DNA of 64,000 bases from Massilia psychrophila (GTDB taxonomy: Bacteria > Pseudomonadota > Gammaproteobacteria > Burkholderiales > Burkholderiaceae_D). Positions within the stretch are counted from its first letter, which is position 1. The number at the start of each line of letters is the position of its first letter. Below the pieces are notes generated by a model that worked only from the letters and a program-made list of their open reading frames with translations, made no database searches and was not told the origin of the DNA. Location of the stretch: positions 1 through 64,000 of the forward strand of contig NZ_PDOB01000024.1 in NCBI RefSeq assembly GCF_002760665.1. The letters run 5' to 3'. The position numbers and the translations under genes are program-made. Positions 45,870 to 55,736 of the stretch are shown here, one piece after another.

Positions 45870-45911
45870 TTTAAAAAAAGTTAAAAAATGCCAACCGGGC
45901 ACAGCGCCCGG
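45870..45911 (-). terminator. Hairpin with T-runs between rpoA and rplQ (partial terminator)
   Basis: The six-base stem CCGGGC/GCCCGG (45895-45911), extendable with G-U pairs, is followed on the minus strand after TTGGCA by two T-runs (six and seven T). It could weaken read-through into rplQ or protect the rpoA mRNA end. Confidence 0.5.
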
Positions 45912-45933
45912 CCAGATGCTGCAAAATATGTTT

Positions 45934-46911
45934 TTACTTCTCAAGCCCGGCAGGCGGCCAGTTTTCCAACTTCATGCCCAAGGTCAAGCCGCGCGAAGCG
46001 AGCACTTCCTTGATTTCGTTGAGCGACTTGCGGCCTAGGTTCGGCGTCTTCAGCAGTTCGTTTTCCGAACGCTGGATCAGGTCGCCGATGTAGTAGATGT
46101 TTTCGGCCTTGAGACAATTGGCCGAGCGCACCGTCAGCTCGAGGTCGTCGACCGGACGCAGCAGGATCGGATCGACCAGCGGGGCGCGCGATGGCGCTTC
46201 GGCGGCCGCTTCCGTGCCTTCCAGCGCGGCAAATACGTTGAGCTGATCGACCAGTACACGGGCCGACTGGCGGATCGCCTCTTCGGGCGTGATCACGCCG
46301 TTCGTTTCGATGTTGATGACCAGCTTGTCGAGGTCGGTACGCTGTTCGACACGGGCCGATTCAACGAAGTACGATACCCGGCGCACCGGCGAAAACGACG
46401 CGTCCAGGATAATCCGGCCGATCGTCTTGTTGGTGTCTTCGGACAGGCGACGCACGTTGCCCGGAACATAACCACGGCCCTTTTCGACCTTGATCTGCAT
46501 GTCGAGCTTGCCGCCGGCGGTCAGGTGAGCGATCACGTGGTCCGGGTTGATCAGCTCGACGTCATGCGGCAGGTCGATATCGGATGCCAGGATCGCGCCC
46601 TCGCCTTCCTTTTTCAACGTTAACGTGACCGAATCACGGTTGTGCACTTTGAACACAACGCCCTTCAGGTTCAGCAACAGGTCGACGACGTCTTCCTGCA
46701 CGCCGTCCAACGACGAATATTCGTGCACAACGCCAGCGATCGTCACTTCGGTAGGCGCGTAGCCGACCATCGACGACAGCAGCACACGACGCAACGCGTT
46801 ACCCAATGTGTGGCCATAGCCACGCTCGAACGGCTCCATCACGACTTTGGCGTGACCGGCACCGAGGGATTCAACATCGATAATACGTGGCTTCAACAAA
46901 CTGTTTTGCAT
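45934..46911 (-). CDS. rpoA: RNA polymerase alpha subunit
   Basis: A 325-residue subunit with the dimerisation N-terminal domain ([20 protein letters not shown] near residue 35), a linker (about 232-250) and the C-terminal domain that binds UP elements and activators ([13 protein letters not shown]). It lies after rpsD, from which a strong hairpin separates it. Confidence 0.98.
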   Translation of the reverse strand: MQNSLLKPRIIDVESLGAGHAKVVMEPFERGYGHTLGNALRRVLLSSMVGYAPTEVTIAGVVHEYSSLDGVQEDVVDLLLNLKGVVFKVHNRDSVTLTLKKEGEGAILASDIDLPHDVELINPDHVIAHLTAGGKLDMQIKVEKGRGYVPGNVRRLSEDTNKTIGRIILDASFSPVRRVSYFVESARVEQRTDLDKLVINIETNGVITPEEAIRQSARVLVDQLNVFAALEGTEAAAEAPSRAPLVDPILLRPVDDLELTVRSANCLKAENIYYIGDLIQRSENELLKTPNLGRKSLNEIKEVLASRGLTLGMKLENWPPAGLEK

Positions 46912-46973
46912 GAAATGTCCTTTTCAATACCCTCGGCTCGTTACGCCGATAAGGCTGATGGCATTAGTGAAAA

Positions 46974-46997
46974 CGCCCGCTCCTTGTGGAGCGGGCG
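46974..46997 (-). terminator. Strong hairpin between rpsD and rpoA, attenuator-like
   Basis: A perfect ten-base stem CGCCCGCTCC/GGAGCGGGCG closes on TTGT (plus-strand reading) and is followed on the minus strand by only four T. It is strong enough to cause partial termination or to block 3' exonucleases. Confidence 0.65.
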
Positions 46998-47033
46998 GAA
47001 ATACGACTACGGCAAAGCTAGAAACTGCCGCTA

Positions 47034-47657
47034 TTAACGCGAGTACAGCTCGACGATCAGCGCTTCGTTGACGTCGTTGGCGATTTCGTTACGCTCTGGG
47101 AACGAACGGAAAGTGCCTTCCATCTTCTTCGAATCGACCGACACCCAGCTTGGCATACCAATTTGTTCCGCCAGCGAAAGTGCTTCGAGGATACGCACTT
47201 GCTTCTTCGACTTTTCGCGCACAGCGATGATGTCGCCGGTCTTGACCGAATACGAAGCGATATTGACAACGTTGCCGTTCACGGTGAACGCTTTGTGGCT
47301 GACCAACTGGCGCGCTTCGGCGCGGGTCGAACCAAAGCCCATCCGGTAGCAGACGTTGTCGAGGCGCGCTTCCAGCAAACGCAGCAGCGTTTCGCCGGTA
47401 TTGCCCTTGCGGCGGTTCGCTTCGGCGAAATAGCGGCGGAACTGGCGCTCGAGGATGCCGTACATGCGCTTGACTTTTTGCTTCTCGCGCAGCTGGTTAC
47501 CGTAGTCCGAAGTGCGGGCGCCCGATTTGACACCGTGCTGACCTGGCTTGACGTCCAGTTTGCATTTCGAATCGAGCGAACGACGTGCGCTCTTGAGAAA
47601 CAGGTCCGTACCTTCACGGCGGGACAATTTTGCTTTAGGTCCGATATAACGTGCCAC
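47034..47657 (-). CDS. rpsD: 30S ribosomal protein S4
   Basis: A 207-residue primary rRNA-binding protein of the small subunit, starting [16 protein letters not shown]. The S4 RNA-binding domain ([19 protein letters not shown]...[22 protein letters not shown]) is intact. S4 represses its operon in well-studied bacteria. Here 194 bp lie between rpsK and rpsD, far more than between the other genes of this operon. Confidence 0.98.
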   Translation of the reverse strand: MARYIGPKAKLSRREGTDLFLKSARRSLDSKCKLDVKPGQHGVKSGARTSDYGNQLREKQKVKRMYGILERQFRRYFAEANRRKGNTGETLLRLLEARLDNVCYRMGFGSTRAEARQLVSHKAFTVNGNVVNIASYSVKTGDIIAVREKSKKQVRILEALSLAEQIGMPSWVSVDSKKMEGTFRSFPERNEIANDVNEALIVELYSR

Positions 47658-47803
47658 GATGCTTCCTTTTATTTAATGATCACGCCCCGAGGACACCTTT
47701 ATTAAAAGATGCGGCAGGCGCTAGTCCGAATCTGCTGTAGTCCGGACGGTGGCTTCAATACCCGGCGCACATGCGCGACAGGCGACGACAGCCGGGCAGT
47801 ATA
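47658..47803 (-). promoter_or_regulatory. Structured leader of rpsD with a possible internal -10 box
   Basis: On the minus strand TATACT (47798-47803) could be a -10 box; no matching -35 is seen. Downstream lie CCCGGC/GCCGGG (47761-47766 with 47791-47796), an alternative GCGCA/TGCGC stem inside it (47765-47776) and GTCCG/CGGAC further down (about 47730-47755). The arrangement suggests a leader that may bind S4. Confidence 0.45.
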
Positions 47804-47851
47804 CCCTATTCGGGAACTGCACCGGCGATCTTTTCAGCGAAGTGCGGCGTA

Positions 47852-48256
47852 TTAGATACGACGACGCTTCGGTGGACGGCAACCGTTGTGCGGCACCGGC
47901 GTCACGTCCTGGATTTCGGTGATCTTGATACCCAGGTTGTTCAAAGCGCGAACTGCCGACTCACGACCAGGACCTGGGCCCTTGATGCGTACTTCGAGGT
48001 TCTTCACGCCGCACTCAACAGCGACCTTGCCTGCAGCTTCAGCCGCAACCTGCGCTGCGAACGGGGTCGATTTACGCGAACCCTTGAAGCCTGCACCGCC
48101 GGACGTCGCCCACGACAGGGCGTTGCCCTGGCGATCGGTGATCGTAATGATGGTGTTGTTGAACGATGCGTGGACATGCGCGATGCCTTCAGCGACGTTC
48201 TTCTTAACTTTTTTGCGTACGCGCGCTGCTGCGGCGCTGCTTTGTTGCTTAGCCAT
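47852..48256 (-). CDS. rpsK: 30S ribosomal protein S11
   Basis: A 134-residue platform protein with the conserved [22 protein letters not shown] and [15 protein letters not shown] ends. An N-terminal Ala/Lys-rich extension ([16 protein letters not shown]) is normal for the family. It follows rpsM by 13 bp. Confidence 0.98.
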   Translation of the reverse strand: MAKQQSSAAAARVRKKVKKNVAEGIAHVHASFNNTIITITDRQGNALSWATSGGAGFKGSRKSTPFAAQVAAEAAGKVAVECGVKNLEVRIKGPGPGRESAVRALNNLGIKITEIQDVTPVPHNGCRPPKRRRI

Positions 48257-48269
48257 ATTTGTTTCCTAG

Positions 48270-48635
48270 TTATTTCTTAAGCGATTGAGCAGCCTTGCGC
48301 GGACCTTTGCGGGTGCGGGCGTTGGTGCGTGTACGCTGGCCGCGGCAAGGCAGGCCCTTCCGGTGACGCATACCGCGGTAGCAACCCAGATCCATCAAAC
48401 GCTTGATGTTCATGGACAGCTCACGGCGCAGATCGCCTTCTACGACAAACTTCGCGACTTCGTCACGCAGCTTCTCGAGTTCGTTATCGTCCAGGTCCTT
48501 GACTTTTTTATTCGTCGCAACACCGGTCGCGTCGCAAATCTTCTGCGAGCGTGGACGTCCAACACCGTAGATCGCCGTAAGGCCAATAACAGTGTGCTGA
48601 TGATTTGGGATGTTTACCCCTGCAATACGTGCCAT
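48270..48635 (-). CDS. rpsM: 30S ribosomal protein S13
   Basis: A 121-residue head protein that contacts the P-site tRNA and the B1 bridge; starts [26 protein letters not shown] and ends in the basic [15 protein letters not shown] tail. It follows rpmJ with only 29 bp between, leaving little room for the S4-binding leader found at this spot in E. coli. Confidence 0.98.
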   Translation of the reverse strand: MARIAGVNIPNHQHTVIGLTAIYGVGRPRSQKICDATGVATNKKVKDLDDNELEKLRDEVAKFVVEGDLRRELSMNIKRLMDLGCYRGMRHRKGLPCRGQRTRTNARTRKGPRKAAQSLKK

Positions 48636-48664
48636 TCGTTATTCCTCAAATAAATAACGTTAAA

Positions 48665-48778
48665 TTAACCTTGACGCTGCTTGTGACGCGGTTCCACGCA
48701 GATTACGCGGACAACGCCTTTGCGCTTGATGATCTTGCAGTTGCGGCAGATCCGCTTGACTGATGCGAGAACTTTCAT
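48665..48778 (-). CDS. rpmJ: 50S ribosomal protein L36
   Basis: A 37-residue protein, [20 protein letters not shown] followed by a basic end. Three cysteines and a histidine (C12, C15, C28, H33) form the zinc site, so this is the zinc-containing (C+) form. It lies between infA and rpsM in the usual order. Confidence 0.96.
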   Translation of the reverse strand: MKVLASVKRICRNCKIIKRKGVVRVICVEPRHKQRQG

Positions 48779-48814
48779 ATTTGCACTCTCTTTAGATTGG
48801 TTCGATTTTTAATC

Positions 48815-49033
48815 TTACTTGGTACGGAACACAATCCGGGCCCGGCTCAAGTCGTACGGCGTCAACTCCACCGTCACCTTGTCGCCAGGCAAGATGCGAA
48901 TGTAATTCATCCGCATTTTACCCGAAATATGTCCGAGCACCACGTGGCCGTTTTCCAGCTTTACTCGAAATGTAGCGTTAGGCAGATTCTCAAGAATCTC
49001 CCCCTGCATTTGTATGACGTCGTCTTTTGCCAT
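48815..49033 (-). CDS. infA: Translation initiation factor IF-1
   Basis: A 72-residue OB-fold protein ([20 protein letters not shown]) that occupies the A site during initiation. It lies between secY and rpmJ, the usual place in betaproteobacteria, unlike E. coli, where infA is elsewhere. Confidence 0.97.
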   Translation of the reverse strand: MAKDDVIQMQGEILENLPNATFRVKLENGHVVLGHISGKMRMNYIRILPGDKVTVELTPYDLSRARIVFRTK

Positions 49034-49056
49034 TCGGTCTGTGCACTCCTGGGCGC

Positions 49057-50391
49057 TTATCGCGTCGGAATTCCGCCCTTGAAATTTGCCTTGCGCAGCA
49101 GCGATTCATATTGCTGCGACATGACGTAGTTTTGTACTTGAGCCATGAAGTCCATGGTGACAACCACAATAATCAACAGGGAAGTACCACCAAAATAAAA
49201 CGGTACCTTCCATTGGGCTTGCATAAATTCCGGCAACAAACACACGAGGGTGATGTACACCGCGCCGGCCAACGTCAACCGCATCAGAATCTTGTCGATG
49301 TAGCGGGCGGTCTGGTCGCCGGGACGAATCCCCGGCACGAACGCGCCACTCTTCTTCAAGTTATCCGCTGTTTCCTTGCTGTTAAATACCAGCGCTGTAT
49401 AGAAGAAACAGAAAAATACGATTGCTACTGCATACAACAGCGCATGGATAGGCTCACCAGGACCCATCGATGCCGCCAGGTCTTTCAAGAACCCGATGAA
49501 CGGGCTGCTGCTGTCTTTACCCTTCGTGAACCAATCCACGATGGTCGCCGGGAACAGGATGATCGACGACGCGAAGATCGGCGGGATCACGCCGGCCATG
49601 TTCAGCTTCAACGGCAAGTGGCTGGTTTGACCGCCATAGACCTTGTTGCCGACCTGGCGCTTCGCATAGTTGACCAAAATCTTGCGCTGGCCACGTTCGA
49701 CAAACACCACGAAGTACGTTACCAACACCACCAGCAGGATGATAAAGATCGCTGCAAGACTGCTGATCGAACCGTTCGAAATCAAGGTGAACAAGCCACC
49801 CAGCGCCGACGGCAGACCGGCCGCAATACCTGCAAAAATAATAATCGAAATACCGTTACCAAGACCGCGTTCGGTAATCTGCTCACCCAGCCACATCAAG
49901 AACATGGTGCCGGTCAGCAGTGTTACCACTGTCACGAAACGAAACGCCATGCCAGGATCAAGTACCAGGCCCGCTTGCGACTCGAGCGCCACAGCAATGC
50001 CGAATGCCTGGAACAACGCCAGCGCCACCGTGAAATACCGGGTGTACTGGGTGATCTTCCGGCGTCCTGCTTCGCCTTCCTTCTTCAGCGCTTCCATCGT
50101 CGGCGAAACGATCGACACCAGCTGCATGATGATCGAGGCCGAAATGTAAGGCATGATACCGAGCGCAAATACGGTGAAACGCTCCAGCGCGCCGCCCGAG
50201 AACATGTTGAACATGCCCAGGATGCCGCCTTCGTTCTGCTTGAACAGCGCTGCCAGTTGTACCGGGTCAATCCCGGGAACCGGGATGTGCGCACCGATAC
50301 GGTACACGACCAACGCGCCAAGCAAAAACCAGAGCCGACCCCAAGGGAAGCCAGCTGCCGCACTCTTACCAAGTTGTGAATTAGTCGCCAA
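49057..50391 (-). CDS. secY: Protein translocase subunit SecY
   Basis: A 444-residue ten-helix channel protein. It shows [24 protein letters not shown] in the first helix and its flank, and the conserved [19 protein letters not shown] cytoplasmic loop. With SecE and SecG it forms the export and insertion pore. It is the last long gene of the spc operon, 29 bp after rplO. Confidence 0.98.
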   Translation of the reverse strand: MATNSQLGKSAAAGFPWGRLWFLLGALVVYRIGAHIPVPGIDPVQLAALFKQNEGGILGMFNMFSGGALERFTVFALGIMPYISASIIMQLVSIVSPTMEALKKEGEAGRRKITQYTRYFTVALALFQAFGIAVALESQAGLVLDPGMAFRFVTVVTLLTGTMFLMWLGEQITERGLGNGISIIIFAGIAAGLPSALGGLFTLISNGSISSLAAIFIILLVVLVTYFVVFVERGQRKILVNYAKRQVGNKVYGGQTSHLPLKLNMAGVIPPIFASSIILFPATIVDWFTKGKDSSSPFIGFLKDLAASMGPGEPIHALLYAVAIVFFCFFYTALVFNSKETADNLKKSGAFVPGIRPGDQTARYIDKILMRLTLAGAVYITLVCLLPEFMQAQWKVPFYFGGTSLLIIVVVTMDFMAQVQNYVMSQQYESLLRKANFKGGIPTR

Positions 50392-50420
50392 TTTGTGCTC
50401 CGATCAAGCCGTTAGCCAAC

Positions 50421-50852
50421 TCAGGCTACCGAGCCGCCAGCAGCTTCAATTGCCGCTTTCGCGCCTGCAGTCACTTTCAAGCCCTTGAGGTTCACCGCTT
50501 TGGTGATCTCGCCGGACAGGATGACGCGCACATCGCGCGCCAGCACTTGCAGGATGCCAGCTTGCTTGAGCACCAGGATGTCGACATCGCCGACCGCCAG
50601 GTTATTCAGGTCCGACAGGCGAACTTCCGCTTTGAACGTTGCATTGAGCGACTTGAAACCACGCTTAGGCAGACGGCGCTGCAAAGGCATCTGACCGCCT
50701 TCGAAACCGACTTTGTGGAAACCGCCCGAACGCGACTTTTGACCCTTGTGACCACGGCCAGCGGTTTTACCGATGCCCGAGCCAATACCACGGCCTACGC
50801 GACGCTTGTAATGCTTGGCGCCTTCAGCTGGTTGAATTGTATTCAATTCCAT
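50421..50852 (-). CDS. rplO: 50S ribosomal protein L15
   Basis: A 143-residue late-assembly protein with the Gly/Arg-rich N-terminus ([21 protein letters not shown]) that threads into 23S rRNA. It lies between rpmD and secY. Confidence 0.98.
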   Translation of the reverse strand: MELNTIQPAEGAKHYKRRVGRGIGSGIGKTAGRGHKGQKSRSGGFHKVGFEGGQMPLQRRLPKRGFKSLNATFKAEVRLSDLNNLAVGDVDILVLKQAGILQVLARDVRVILSGEITKAVNLKGLKVTAGAKAAIEAAGGSVA

Positions 50853-50882
50853 GAATTTCTCCGTTCGAATAAGCCCGAAGGC

Positions 50883-51080
50883 TTACGCGACAACTTTAAC
50901 GAGGTACGAGACTTTGTTGATCATGCCGCGCACCGATGGGGTGTCTTCCAGCTCGGAAACCGAGTTGACGCGGCGCAGACCCAGGCCGCGAACGGTAGCG
51001 CGATGCGATTCGCGCGTGCCGATCAGGCCCATGACCAACTGAACTTTGACGGTGGGTTTGTTACCAGTAGCTTGTGTCAT
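50883..51080 (-). CDS. rpmD: 50S ribosomal protein L30
   Basis: A 65-residue protein with the [21 protein letters not shown] core. The frame opens ten codons earlier ([10 protein letters not shown]), but [15 protein letters not shown] at 51080 is the family start and avoids overlap with rpsE. Confidence 0.95.
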   Translation of the reverse strand: MTQATGNKPTVKVQLVMGLIGTRESHRATVRGLGLRRVNSVSELEDTPSVRGMINKVSYLVKVVA

Positions 51081-51090
51081 CTTGTTCACC

Positions 51091-51609
51091 TTAAGCGAGG
51101 ATATCTTCAACCGACTTGCCGCGCTTGGCAGCGATGTCGGAAGCAGTACTCATTTTCGACAAACCGTTCAACGTAGCACGCACCAGGTTGTAAGGATTCG
51201 ACGAGCCGGTGGATTTCGCCACCACGTCCGTCACGCCCATTACTTCAAAGATCGCGCGCATTGCGCCGCCGGCGATAACGCCAGTACCAGGCTTGGCAGG
51301 CATCATCATTACTTTCGATGCGCCGTGCTGGCCGGAAACGGTGTGATGCAGGGTACCGTTCTTGAGAGGAACCTTGATCAGGTTGCGACGGGCTTCTTCC
51401 ATTGCCTTTTGCACACCGACTGGAACTTCTTTCGACTTACCCTTGCCCATGCCGATGCGGCCGTCGCCGTCACCGACGACGGTCAGTGCGGCAAAACCCA
51501 TGATCCGACCACCCTTGACCACTTTGGTCACACGGTTGATCGCGATCATCTTTTCGCGCATGCCATCATCCGGCTTGTCGCTTTGCATTTTCGCTTGCAT
51601 TTTTGCCAT
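51091..51609 (-). CDS. rpsE: 30S ribosomal protein S5
   Basis: A 172-residue decoding-accuracy protein with the double-stranded RNA-binding fold ([23 protein letters not shown]) and [20 protein letters not shown]. The start [16 protein letters not shown] adds a short N-terminal tail typical of the group. It follows rplR by 12 bp. Confidence 0.97.
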   Translation of the reverse strand: MAKMQAKMQSDKPDDGMREKMIAINRVTKVVKGGRIMGFAALTVVGDGDGRIGMGKGKSKEVPVGVQKAMEEARRNLIKVPLKNGTLHHTVSGQHGASKVMMMPAKPGTGVIAGGAMRAIFEVMGVTDVVAKSTGSSNPYNLVRATLNGLSKMSTASDIAAKRGKSVEDILA

Positions 51610-51621
51610 GACGATTCTTCC

Positions 51622-51984
51622 TTAGAACTTCAGACCGGCTTCACGCGCGGCTTCTGCCAACGCCTTCACACGGCCGTGGTAACGGAAACCGGAGCGGTCA
51701 AACGCAACTTCGGTAATCCCTGCTTTCAGTGCTTTCTCGGCGACGCGCTTGCCGACCAGTGCGGCAGCGGCGGCATTGCCACCCTTGCCGGACTTGCCTG
51801 CCAGTTCGGCGCGCACTTCGGCTTCGGCGGTCGAGGCCGAAACCAGGATCTTCGCGTCCGGGCTGATCAGGTTGGCGTAAATGTGCAGGTTGGTACGATG
51901 TACCGACAAGCGATTTACTTTCATCTCCGCAATTTTGATGCGGGTCTGGCGTCCACGACGCAGACGTGATTCTTTCTTGTCCAT
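51622..51984 (-). CDS. rplR: 50S ribosomal protein L18
   Basis: A 120-residue 5S rRNA-binding protein, start [18 protein letters not shown], with the conserved C-terminal [23 protein letters not shown]. It lies in the order rplF-rplR-rpsE. Confidence 0.98.
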   Translation of the reverse strand: MDKKESRLRRGRQTRIKIAEMKVNRLSVHRTNLHIYANLISPDAKILVSASTAEAEVRAELAGKSGKGGNAAAAALVGKRVAEKALKAGITEVAFDRSGFRYHGRVKALAEAAREAGLKF

Positions 51985-51995
51985 GGTCAGCCTTA

Positions 51996-52529
51996 TTATT
52001 TCTTCTTGGTTTCTTTAAGCTTAACCACTTCGTCCGCATAGCGAACGCCCTTGCCTTTATAAGGCTCAGGGGAGCGGTAAGCACGCACTTCAGCGGCAAC
52101 CTGGCCAACCTGCTGACGGTCGATCCCTTTGATCAGGATCTCAGTCGGGGTCGGGGTGGTGACGGTGACGCCAGCCGGCATTGCATGCGCGACCGGATGC
52201 GAGAAACCCAGCGAGAGATTGAGCTTGTCACCGGCAGCCTGGGCTTTGTAGCCCACGCCGACCAGCGTCAGTTTCTTCTCAAAGCCTTTGGTCACACCAT
52301 TTACCATGTTGTTGACCAGGGCACGCAAGGTGCCGGACATCGCATTCGACTCACGGCTGTCGTTGACTACGTCAAACGTCAGGGTGCCGCCATTGTTTTC
52401 AACCTTTACCAGGCCATTAAGGGGCTGAACCAGCGTACCCAATGGACCTTTTACCGTGATCGCTGCTGCAGTGATCGCCACTTCGGCGCCAGCTGGGACA
52501 GCGATTGGCATCTTAGCTACTCGAGACAT
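51996..52529 (-). CDS. rplF: 50S ribosomal protein L6
   Basis: A 177-residue protein with the duplicated L6 fold. The C-terminal [16 protein letters not shown] motif is diagnostic. It follows rpsH by 10 bp. Confidence 0.98.
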   Translation of the reverse strand: MSRVAKMPIAVPAGAEVAITAAAITVKGPLGTLVQPLNGLVKVENNGGTLTFDVVNDSRESNAMSGTLRALVNNMVNGVTKGFEKKLTLVGVGYKAQAAGDKLNLSLGFSHPVAHAMPAGVTVTTPTPTEILIKGIDRQQVGQVAAEVRAYRSPEPYKGKGVRYADEVVKLKETKKK

Positions 52530-52539
52530 CGTCTACTCC

Positions 52540-52935
52540 TTAAGCCACGTAGCAAATAACTTCGCCGCCGACACCGGTGGCGCGCGCTTTGCGGTCAGTC
52601 ATGACGCCTTGCGGGGTCGACACAATCGCCACGCCCAAGCCATTCATGACTGTAGGGATATCATCTTTGCCCTTGTAGACGCGCAGACCCGGACGGGACA
52701 CGCGATCGAGGCGCTCGATGACCGGACGGCCAGCGTAATACTTCAAACCGATTTTCAGTTCCGCTTTACCACCGGCTTCGGTGATAGCGAAATCTTCAAT
52801 GTAACCCTCGTCCTTGAGGACGTTGGCAATCGCCACTTTGACTTTCGACGACGGCATTGCCACGGTCGTCTTCTGTACGCCTTGGGCGTTGCGAATGCGG
52901 GTCAGCATATCGGCGATAGGATCGCTCATACTCAT
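52540..52935 (-). CDS. rpsH: 30S ribosomal protein S8
   Basis: A 131-residue primary 16S rRNA-binding protein ([18 protein letters not shown]) with the conserved [27 protein letters not shown] end. In E. coli S8 represses the spc operon by binding mRNA near rplE. Confidence 0.98.
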   Translation of the reverse strand: MSMSDPIADMLTRIRNAQGVQKTTVAMPSSKVKVAIANVLKDEGYIEDFAITEAGGKAELKIGLKYYAGRPVIERLDRVSRPGLRVYKGKDDIPTVMNGLGVAIVSTPQGVMTDRKARATGVGGEVICYVA

Positions 52936-52949
52936 TGCATATTCTCCTA

Positions 52950-53255
52950 TTACCAGCTTGCTTTAGTCATACCCGGAATTTCACCACGCATGGCGAATTC
53001 ACGGAGCTTGGTACGCGCCAGACCGAATTTACGGAATGTGCCGCGTGGGCGACCGGTGATCGCGCAGCGGTTACGCTGGCGGGTCGGTGCCGAGTTGCGC
53101 GGCAATGCCTGCAACTTCAAACGGGCTTCATAACGTTCTTCTTCCGTCTTCGACTGATCATCGATGATGGCTTTCAGAGCGGCACGCTTCGGGGCGAATT
53201 TCTCCACCAGGTCTGCACGCTTCTGTTCGCGGTTAATCAGGGATAGTTTTGCCAT
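52950..53255 (-). CDS. rpsN: 30S ribosomal protein S14 (zinc-free form)
   Basis: A 101-residue S14 with no cysteines at the zinc positions: the centre reads [22 protein letters not shown], so it is the long C-minus type. It lies between rplE and rpsH. Confidence 0.98.
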   Translation of the reverse strand: MAKLSLINREQKRADLVEKFAPKRAALKAIIDDQSKTEEERYEARLKLQALPRNSAPTRQRNRCAITGRPRGTFRKFGLARTKLREFAMRGEIPGMTKASW

Positions 53256-53259
53256 GATC

Positions 53260-53799
53260 TCAGTTTCTGAACGGAAATTTAAAGGCGGCGAGCAGAGCTT
53301 TCGCTTCGTCGTCGGTCTTGGCGGTTGTCGTGATGCTGATATTCAAACCACGCAGCGCGTCAATCTTGTCGTACTCGATTTCAGGGAAGATGATCTGTTC
53401 CTTGACGCCGATGTTGTAGTTGCCGCGACCATCGAACGAACGGCCATTGACACCACGGAAGTCGCGCACGCGCGGCAGGGCCACGGTGATGAAACGGTCG
53501 AGGAACTCGTACATGCGGGCGCCACGCAGCGTGACCATCGCACCGATCGGGTAACCTTCGCGAATCTTGAAGCCCGCGATTGCCTTGCGTGCCTTGGTCG
53601 TGACCGGCTTCTGGCCAGCGATCTTGGTCATGTCGCCGACAGCGTGCTCGATGACTTTCTTGTCCGCGATTGCTTCGCCAAGGCCCATGTTCAGGGTGAT
53701 CTTGGTCAGGCGCGGCACTTCCATTGCCGATTTGTAGCCAAATTTGGTTACCAGGTCGGCAACGACCTTATCTTTGTAAAATGCTTGGAGACGGGCCAT
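53260..53799 (-). CDS. rplE: 50S ribosomal protein L5
   Basis: A 179-residue protein that binds 5S rRNA and contacts P-site tRNA. It has [18 protein letters not shown] near the N-terminus and [18 protein letters not shown]. It starts 2 bp after the rplX stop. Confidence 0.98.
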   Translation of the reverse strand: MARLQAFYKDKVVADLVTKFGYKSAMEVPRLTKITLNMGLGEAIADKKVIEHAVGDMTKIAGQKPVTTKARKAIAGFKIREGYPIGAMVTLRGARMYEFLDRFITVALPRVRDFRGVNGRSFDGRGNYNIGVKEQIIFPEIEYDKIDALRGLNISITTTAKTDDEAKALLAAFKFPFRN

Positions 53800-53801
53800 G
53801 A

Positions 53802-54116
53802 TTAAACCTTCACTACTTCGCCGGAAGACACAAAAACACGGACTTTCTTGCCGTCGACGTCTTTGAAGCTTACGCGGTCTGCCTTGCCAGTCGCTGCATT
53901 AAACAATGCAACGTTGGACACGTGAATCGGCATTGTCTTATCGACGATACCACCAGTTACACCGGTCATCGGGTTCGGCTTGGTCGCTTTTTTAGCGACG
54001 TTGACGCCCTCAACCACGACATGCTCAGCATCGATACGTTGCTGAACAACGCCGCGCTTGCCCTTGTCTTTTCCGGTCAGAACGATGACTTCGTCGTTTT
54101 TACGAATCTTATCCAT
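53802..54116 (-). CDS. rplX: 50S ribosomal protein L24
   Basis: A 104-residue assembly-initiating protein with a KOW motif ([18 protein letters not shown]). It lies between rplN and rplE. Confidence 0.98.
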   Translation of the reverse strand: MDKIRKNDEVIVLTGKDKGKRGVVQQRIDAEHVVVEGVNVAKKATKPNPMTGVTGGIVDKTMPIHVSNVALFNAATGKADRVSFKDVDGKKVRVFVSSGEVVKV

Positions 54117-54125
54117 TACGACTCC

Positions 54126-54494
54126 TTACAGGACTTCAGGTGCCAGGGACACGATTTTCATGAACTTCTCAGTGCGCAGTTCGCGCGTGACTGGTCCAAA
54201 AATACGGGTACCGATCGGCTCCAACTTGGCGTTGAGCAGGACGGCAGCATTGCTGTCGAACTTCACCAGGGAACCATCTTGGCGGCGCACACCTTTAGCA
54301 GTACGCACCACCACGGCGTTATAAATTTCGCCTTTTTTGACACGGCCGCGTGGCGCAGCAACCTTGATGGTCACCTTGATCACGTCGCCAATGCCAGCAT
54401 AACGGCGCTTGGAACCGCCCAATACCTTGATGCACATTACTTCTTTGGCACCGGTATTGTCGGCCACTTCCAGCCGGCTTTCAGTTTGAATCAT
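54126..54494 (-). CDS. rplN: 50S ribosomal protein L14
   Basis: A 122-residue protein ([19 protein letters not shown]), first gene of the spc operon. A promoter 184-212 bp upstream and a folded leader between that promoter and its start indicate that transcription of the spc block can start here independently of S10. Confidence 0.98.
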   Translation of the reverse strand: MIQTESRLEVADNTGAKEVMCIKVLGGSKRRYAGIGDVIKVTIKVAAPRGRVKKGEIYNAVVVRTAKGVRRQDGSLVKFDSNAAVLLNAKLEPIGTRIFGPVTRELRTEKFMKIVSLAPEVL

Positions 54495-54671
54495 AGTATT
54501 CTCTTTCCCAACTTAAGCCGAAGAATTCCCACAATGTGGGCCTGCGGTCAGTCTTGGTCCCGCCAGTAGCTCCTGCTGGAGCCACCGATTGGGTGATGGA
54601 CTTTCCAAAAACTCTCGTTTCAGGACCGCAGCCACCGGGGTGACTAATTTTGCGGCAACACATGAACGAAG
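54495..54671 (-). promoter_or_regulatory. Structured mRNA leader of the spc operon
   Basis: This 177-nt stretch upstream of rplN can fold extensively. CTGCGGTC (54542-54549) pairs perfectly with GACCGCAG (54624-54631), enclosing an inner GCTCC/GGAGC hairpin (around 54569-54582) and a further CCACC...GGTGATGG element (54582-54599). A CCCACA/TGTGGG palindrome (54528-54540) follows nearer rplN. A 60-codon open frame crosses it, but its bias towards structure and low-complexity residues makes coding unlikely. It may be an autoregulatory site for a ribosomal protein. Confidence 0.6.
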
Positions 54672-54677
54672 CCCGCT

Positions 54678-54706
54678 AGTATCGCATAACACTGGCGGGC
54701 CCGCAA
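54678..54706 (-). promoter_or_regulatory. Sigma-70 promoter of the spc operon
   Basis: On the minus strand TTGCGG (54701-54706), a 17-bp spacer and GATACT (54678-54683). It lies between rpsQ and rplN, the border of the S10 and spc blocks, and predicts a start about 177 nt before rplN. Confidence 0.75.
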
Positions 54707-54792
54707 GAACTAAATGGTGAATCGCCCTGCCCCACGCCCCTTATACAACGGAGGGCGCCGGCCGGGCTCTTCAGATTAGCGGGGGGGTCGGG

Positions 54793-54811
54793 CCAGCCGC
54801 CAGGCGACTGG
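54793..54811 (-). other. Hairpin after rpsQ, possible end of the S10 transcript
   Basis: A nine-base stem (54793-54801 with 54803-54811, one G-U pair) lies 25 bp beyond the rpsQ stop. No T-run follows; a run of seven G (54781-54787 on the plus strand) does. It may cause processing or Rho-dependent release rather than intrinsic termination. Confidence 0.4.
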
Positions 54812-54835
54812 TCCTTTCCCCTGCTTTGCCAAGCT

Positions 54836-55114
54836 TTAGATTACGACAGCTGCTTGCACAACTTTGGTAACCGTCCAGGCTTTGGTCTTGGAGATCGGGC
54901 GACCTTCCTGGATCTCGACGGTATCACCCGTCTTGACCGAGTTGGTCTCGTCATGCGCGTGATACTTGTTCGAGCGCATGATGATCTTGCCGTACAGCGG
55001 GTGCTTGACGTGACGTTCGATCAAGACGGTAACCGTCTTGTCCATCTTGTCGGACACCACTTTGCCGACCAGCGTGCGCTTCAGCGCCACTTTAGCAGTT
55101 GTTGTGTCGGTCAT
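54836..55114 (-). CDS. rpsQ: 30S ribosomal protein S17
   Basis: A 92-residue OB-fold protein with [24 protein letters not shown]. Last gene of the S10 block here; its ATG overlaps the rpmC stop by 4 bases. 341 bp separate it from rplN. Confidence 0.98.
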   Translation of the reverse strand: MTDTTTAKVALKRTLVGKVVSDKMDKTVTVLIERHVKHPLYGKIIMRSNKYHAHDETNSVKTGDTVEIQEGRPISKTKAWTVTKVVQAAVVI

Positions 55115-55308
55115 TTGGCATCCTTCGAGTTCATCACTGTCTTCACACGCGCGATATCGCGGCGTACCTTCTTGAGTTGCGAAGTATTGCTCAGCTGCTG
55201 CGTAGCGATTTGCATGCGCATGCCGAACTGGGCCTTCAACAAATCATTCAGCTCTGTCTGGAGAGCTGCCTGGTCTTTGCCGCGGAGTTCTGTTGCTTTC
55301 ATATACAA
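55111..55308 (-). CDS. rpmC: 50S ribosomal protein L29
   Basis: A 65-residue helical hairpin protein at the exit tunnel, close to the trigger-factor dock. It starts [20 protein letters not shown]; the second Met (residue 3) is the more common start. It follows rplP by 6 bp. Confidence 0.96.
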   Translation of the reverse strand: MYMKATELRGKDQAALQTELNDLLKAQFGMRMQIATQQLSNTSQLKKVRRDIARVKTVMNSKDAK

Positions 55309-55314
55309 CTCCTT

Positions 55315-55734
55315 TTATTGGCCGACTTGGCGGATGACAAACGTCGTCGCCAGTGGCAGTTTGGCGGCGGCCAGACGGAACGCTTCCCGGGCCAACGTCT
55401 CATCGACGCCGTCCATTTCGTACAGTACCTTGCCTGGCTGAATCTCAGCGACGTAGTACTCCGGGTTACCTTTACCGTTACCCATACGAACTTCAGCTGG
55501 CTTGTTCGAAATTGGCTTGTCCGGGAAAATCCGGATCCAAATACGACCACCGCGTTTGATGTGACGGGTCATGGCACGACGTGCTGCTTCGATCTGACGT
55601 GCTGTGATACGGCCGCGGGCAATTGCCTTCAGACCGAATTCACCGAACGAGACAGCGGTGCCGCGTGAATGCGAAATGCCGGTGTTACGGCCTTTCTGCT
55701 CTTTACGATACTTCCTGCGTGCTGGTTGCAGCAT
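55315..55734 (-). CDS. rplP: 50S ribosomal protein L16
   Basis: A 139-residue late-assembly protein near the peptidyl-transferase centre ([19 protein letters not shown]). It starts 2 bp after rpsC. Confidence 0.98.
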   Translation of the reverse strand: MLQPARRKYRKEQKGRNTGISHSRGTAVSFGEFGLKAIARGRITARQIEAARRAMTRHIKRGGRIWIRIFPDKPISNKPAEVRMGNGKGNPEYYVAEIQPGKVLYEMDGVDETLAREAFRLAAAKLPLATTFVIRQVGQ

Positions 55735-55736
55735 GG

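Noticed and set aside
54481-54663. 60-codon frame through the rplN leader
   Set aside because: It overlaps the rplN start, has no ribosome binding site of note, and the sequence is better explained by paired RNA arms.
54781-54787. Run of seven G as a phase-variation tract
   Set aside because: It lies outside any gene and not in a promoter spacer that I can identify.
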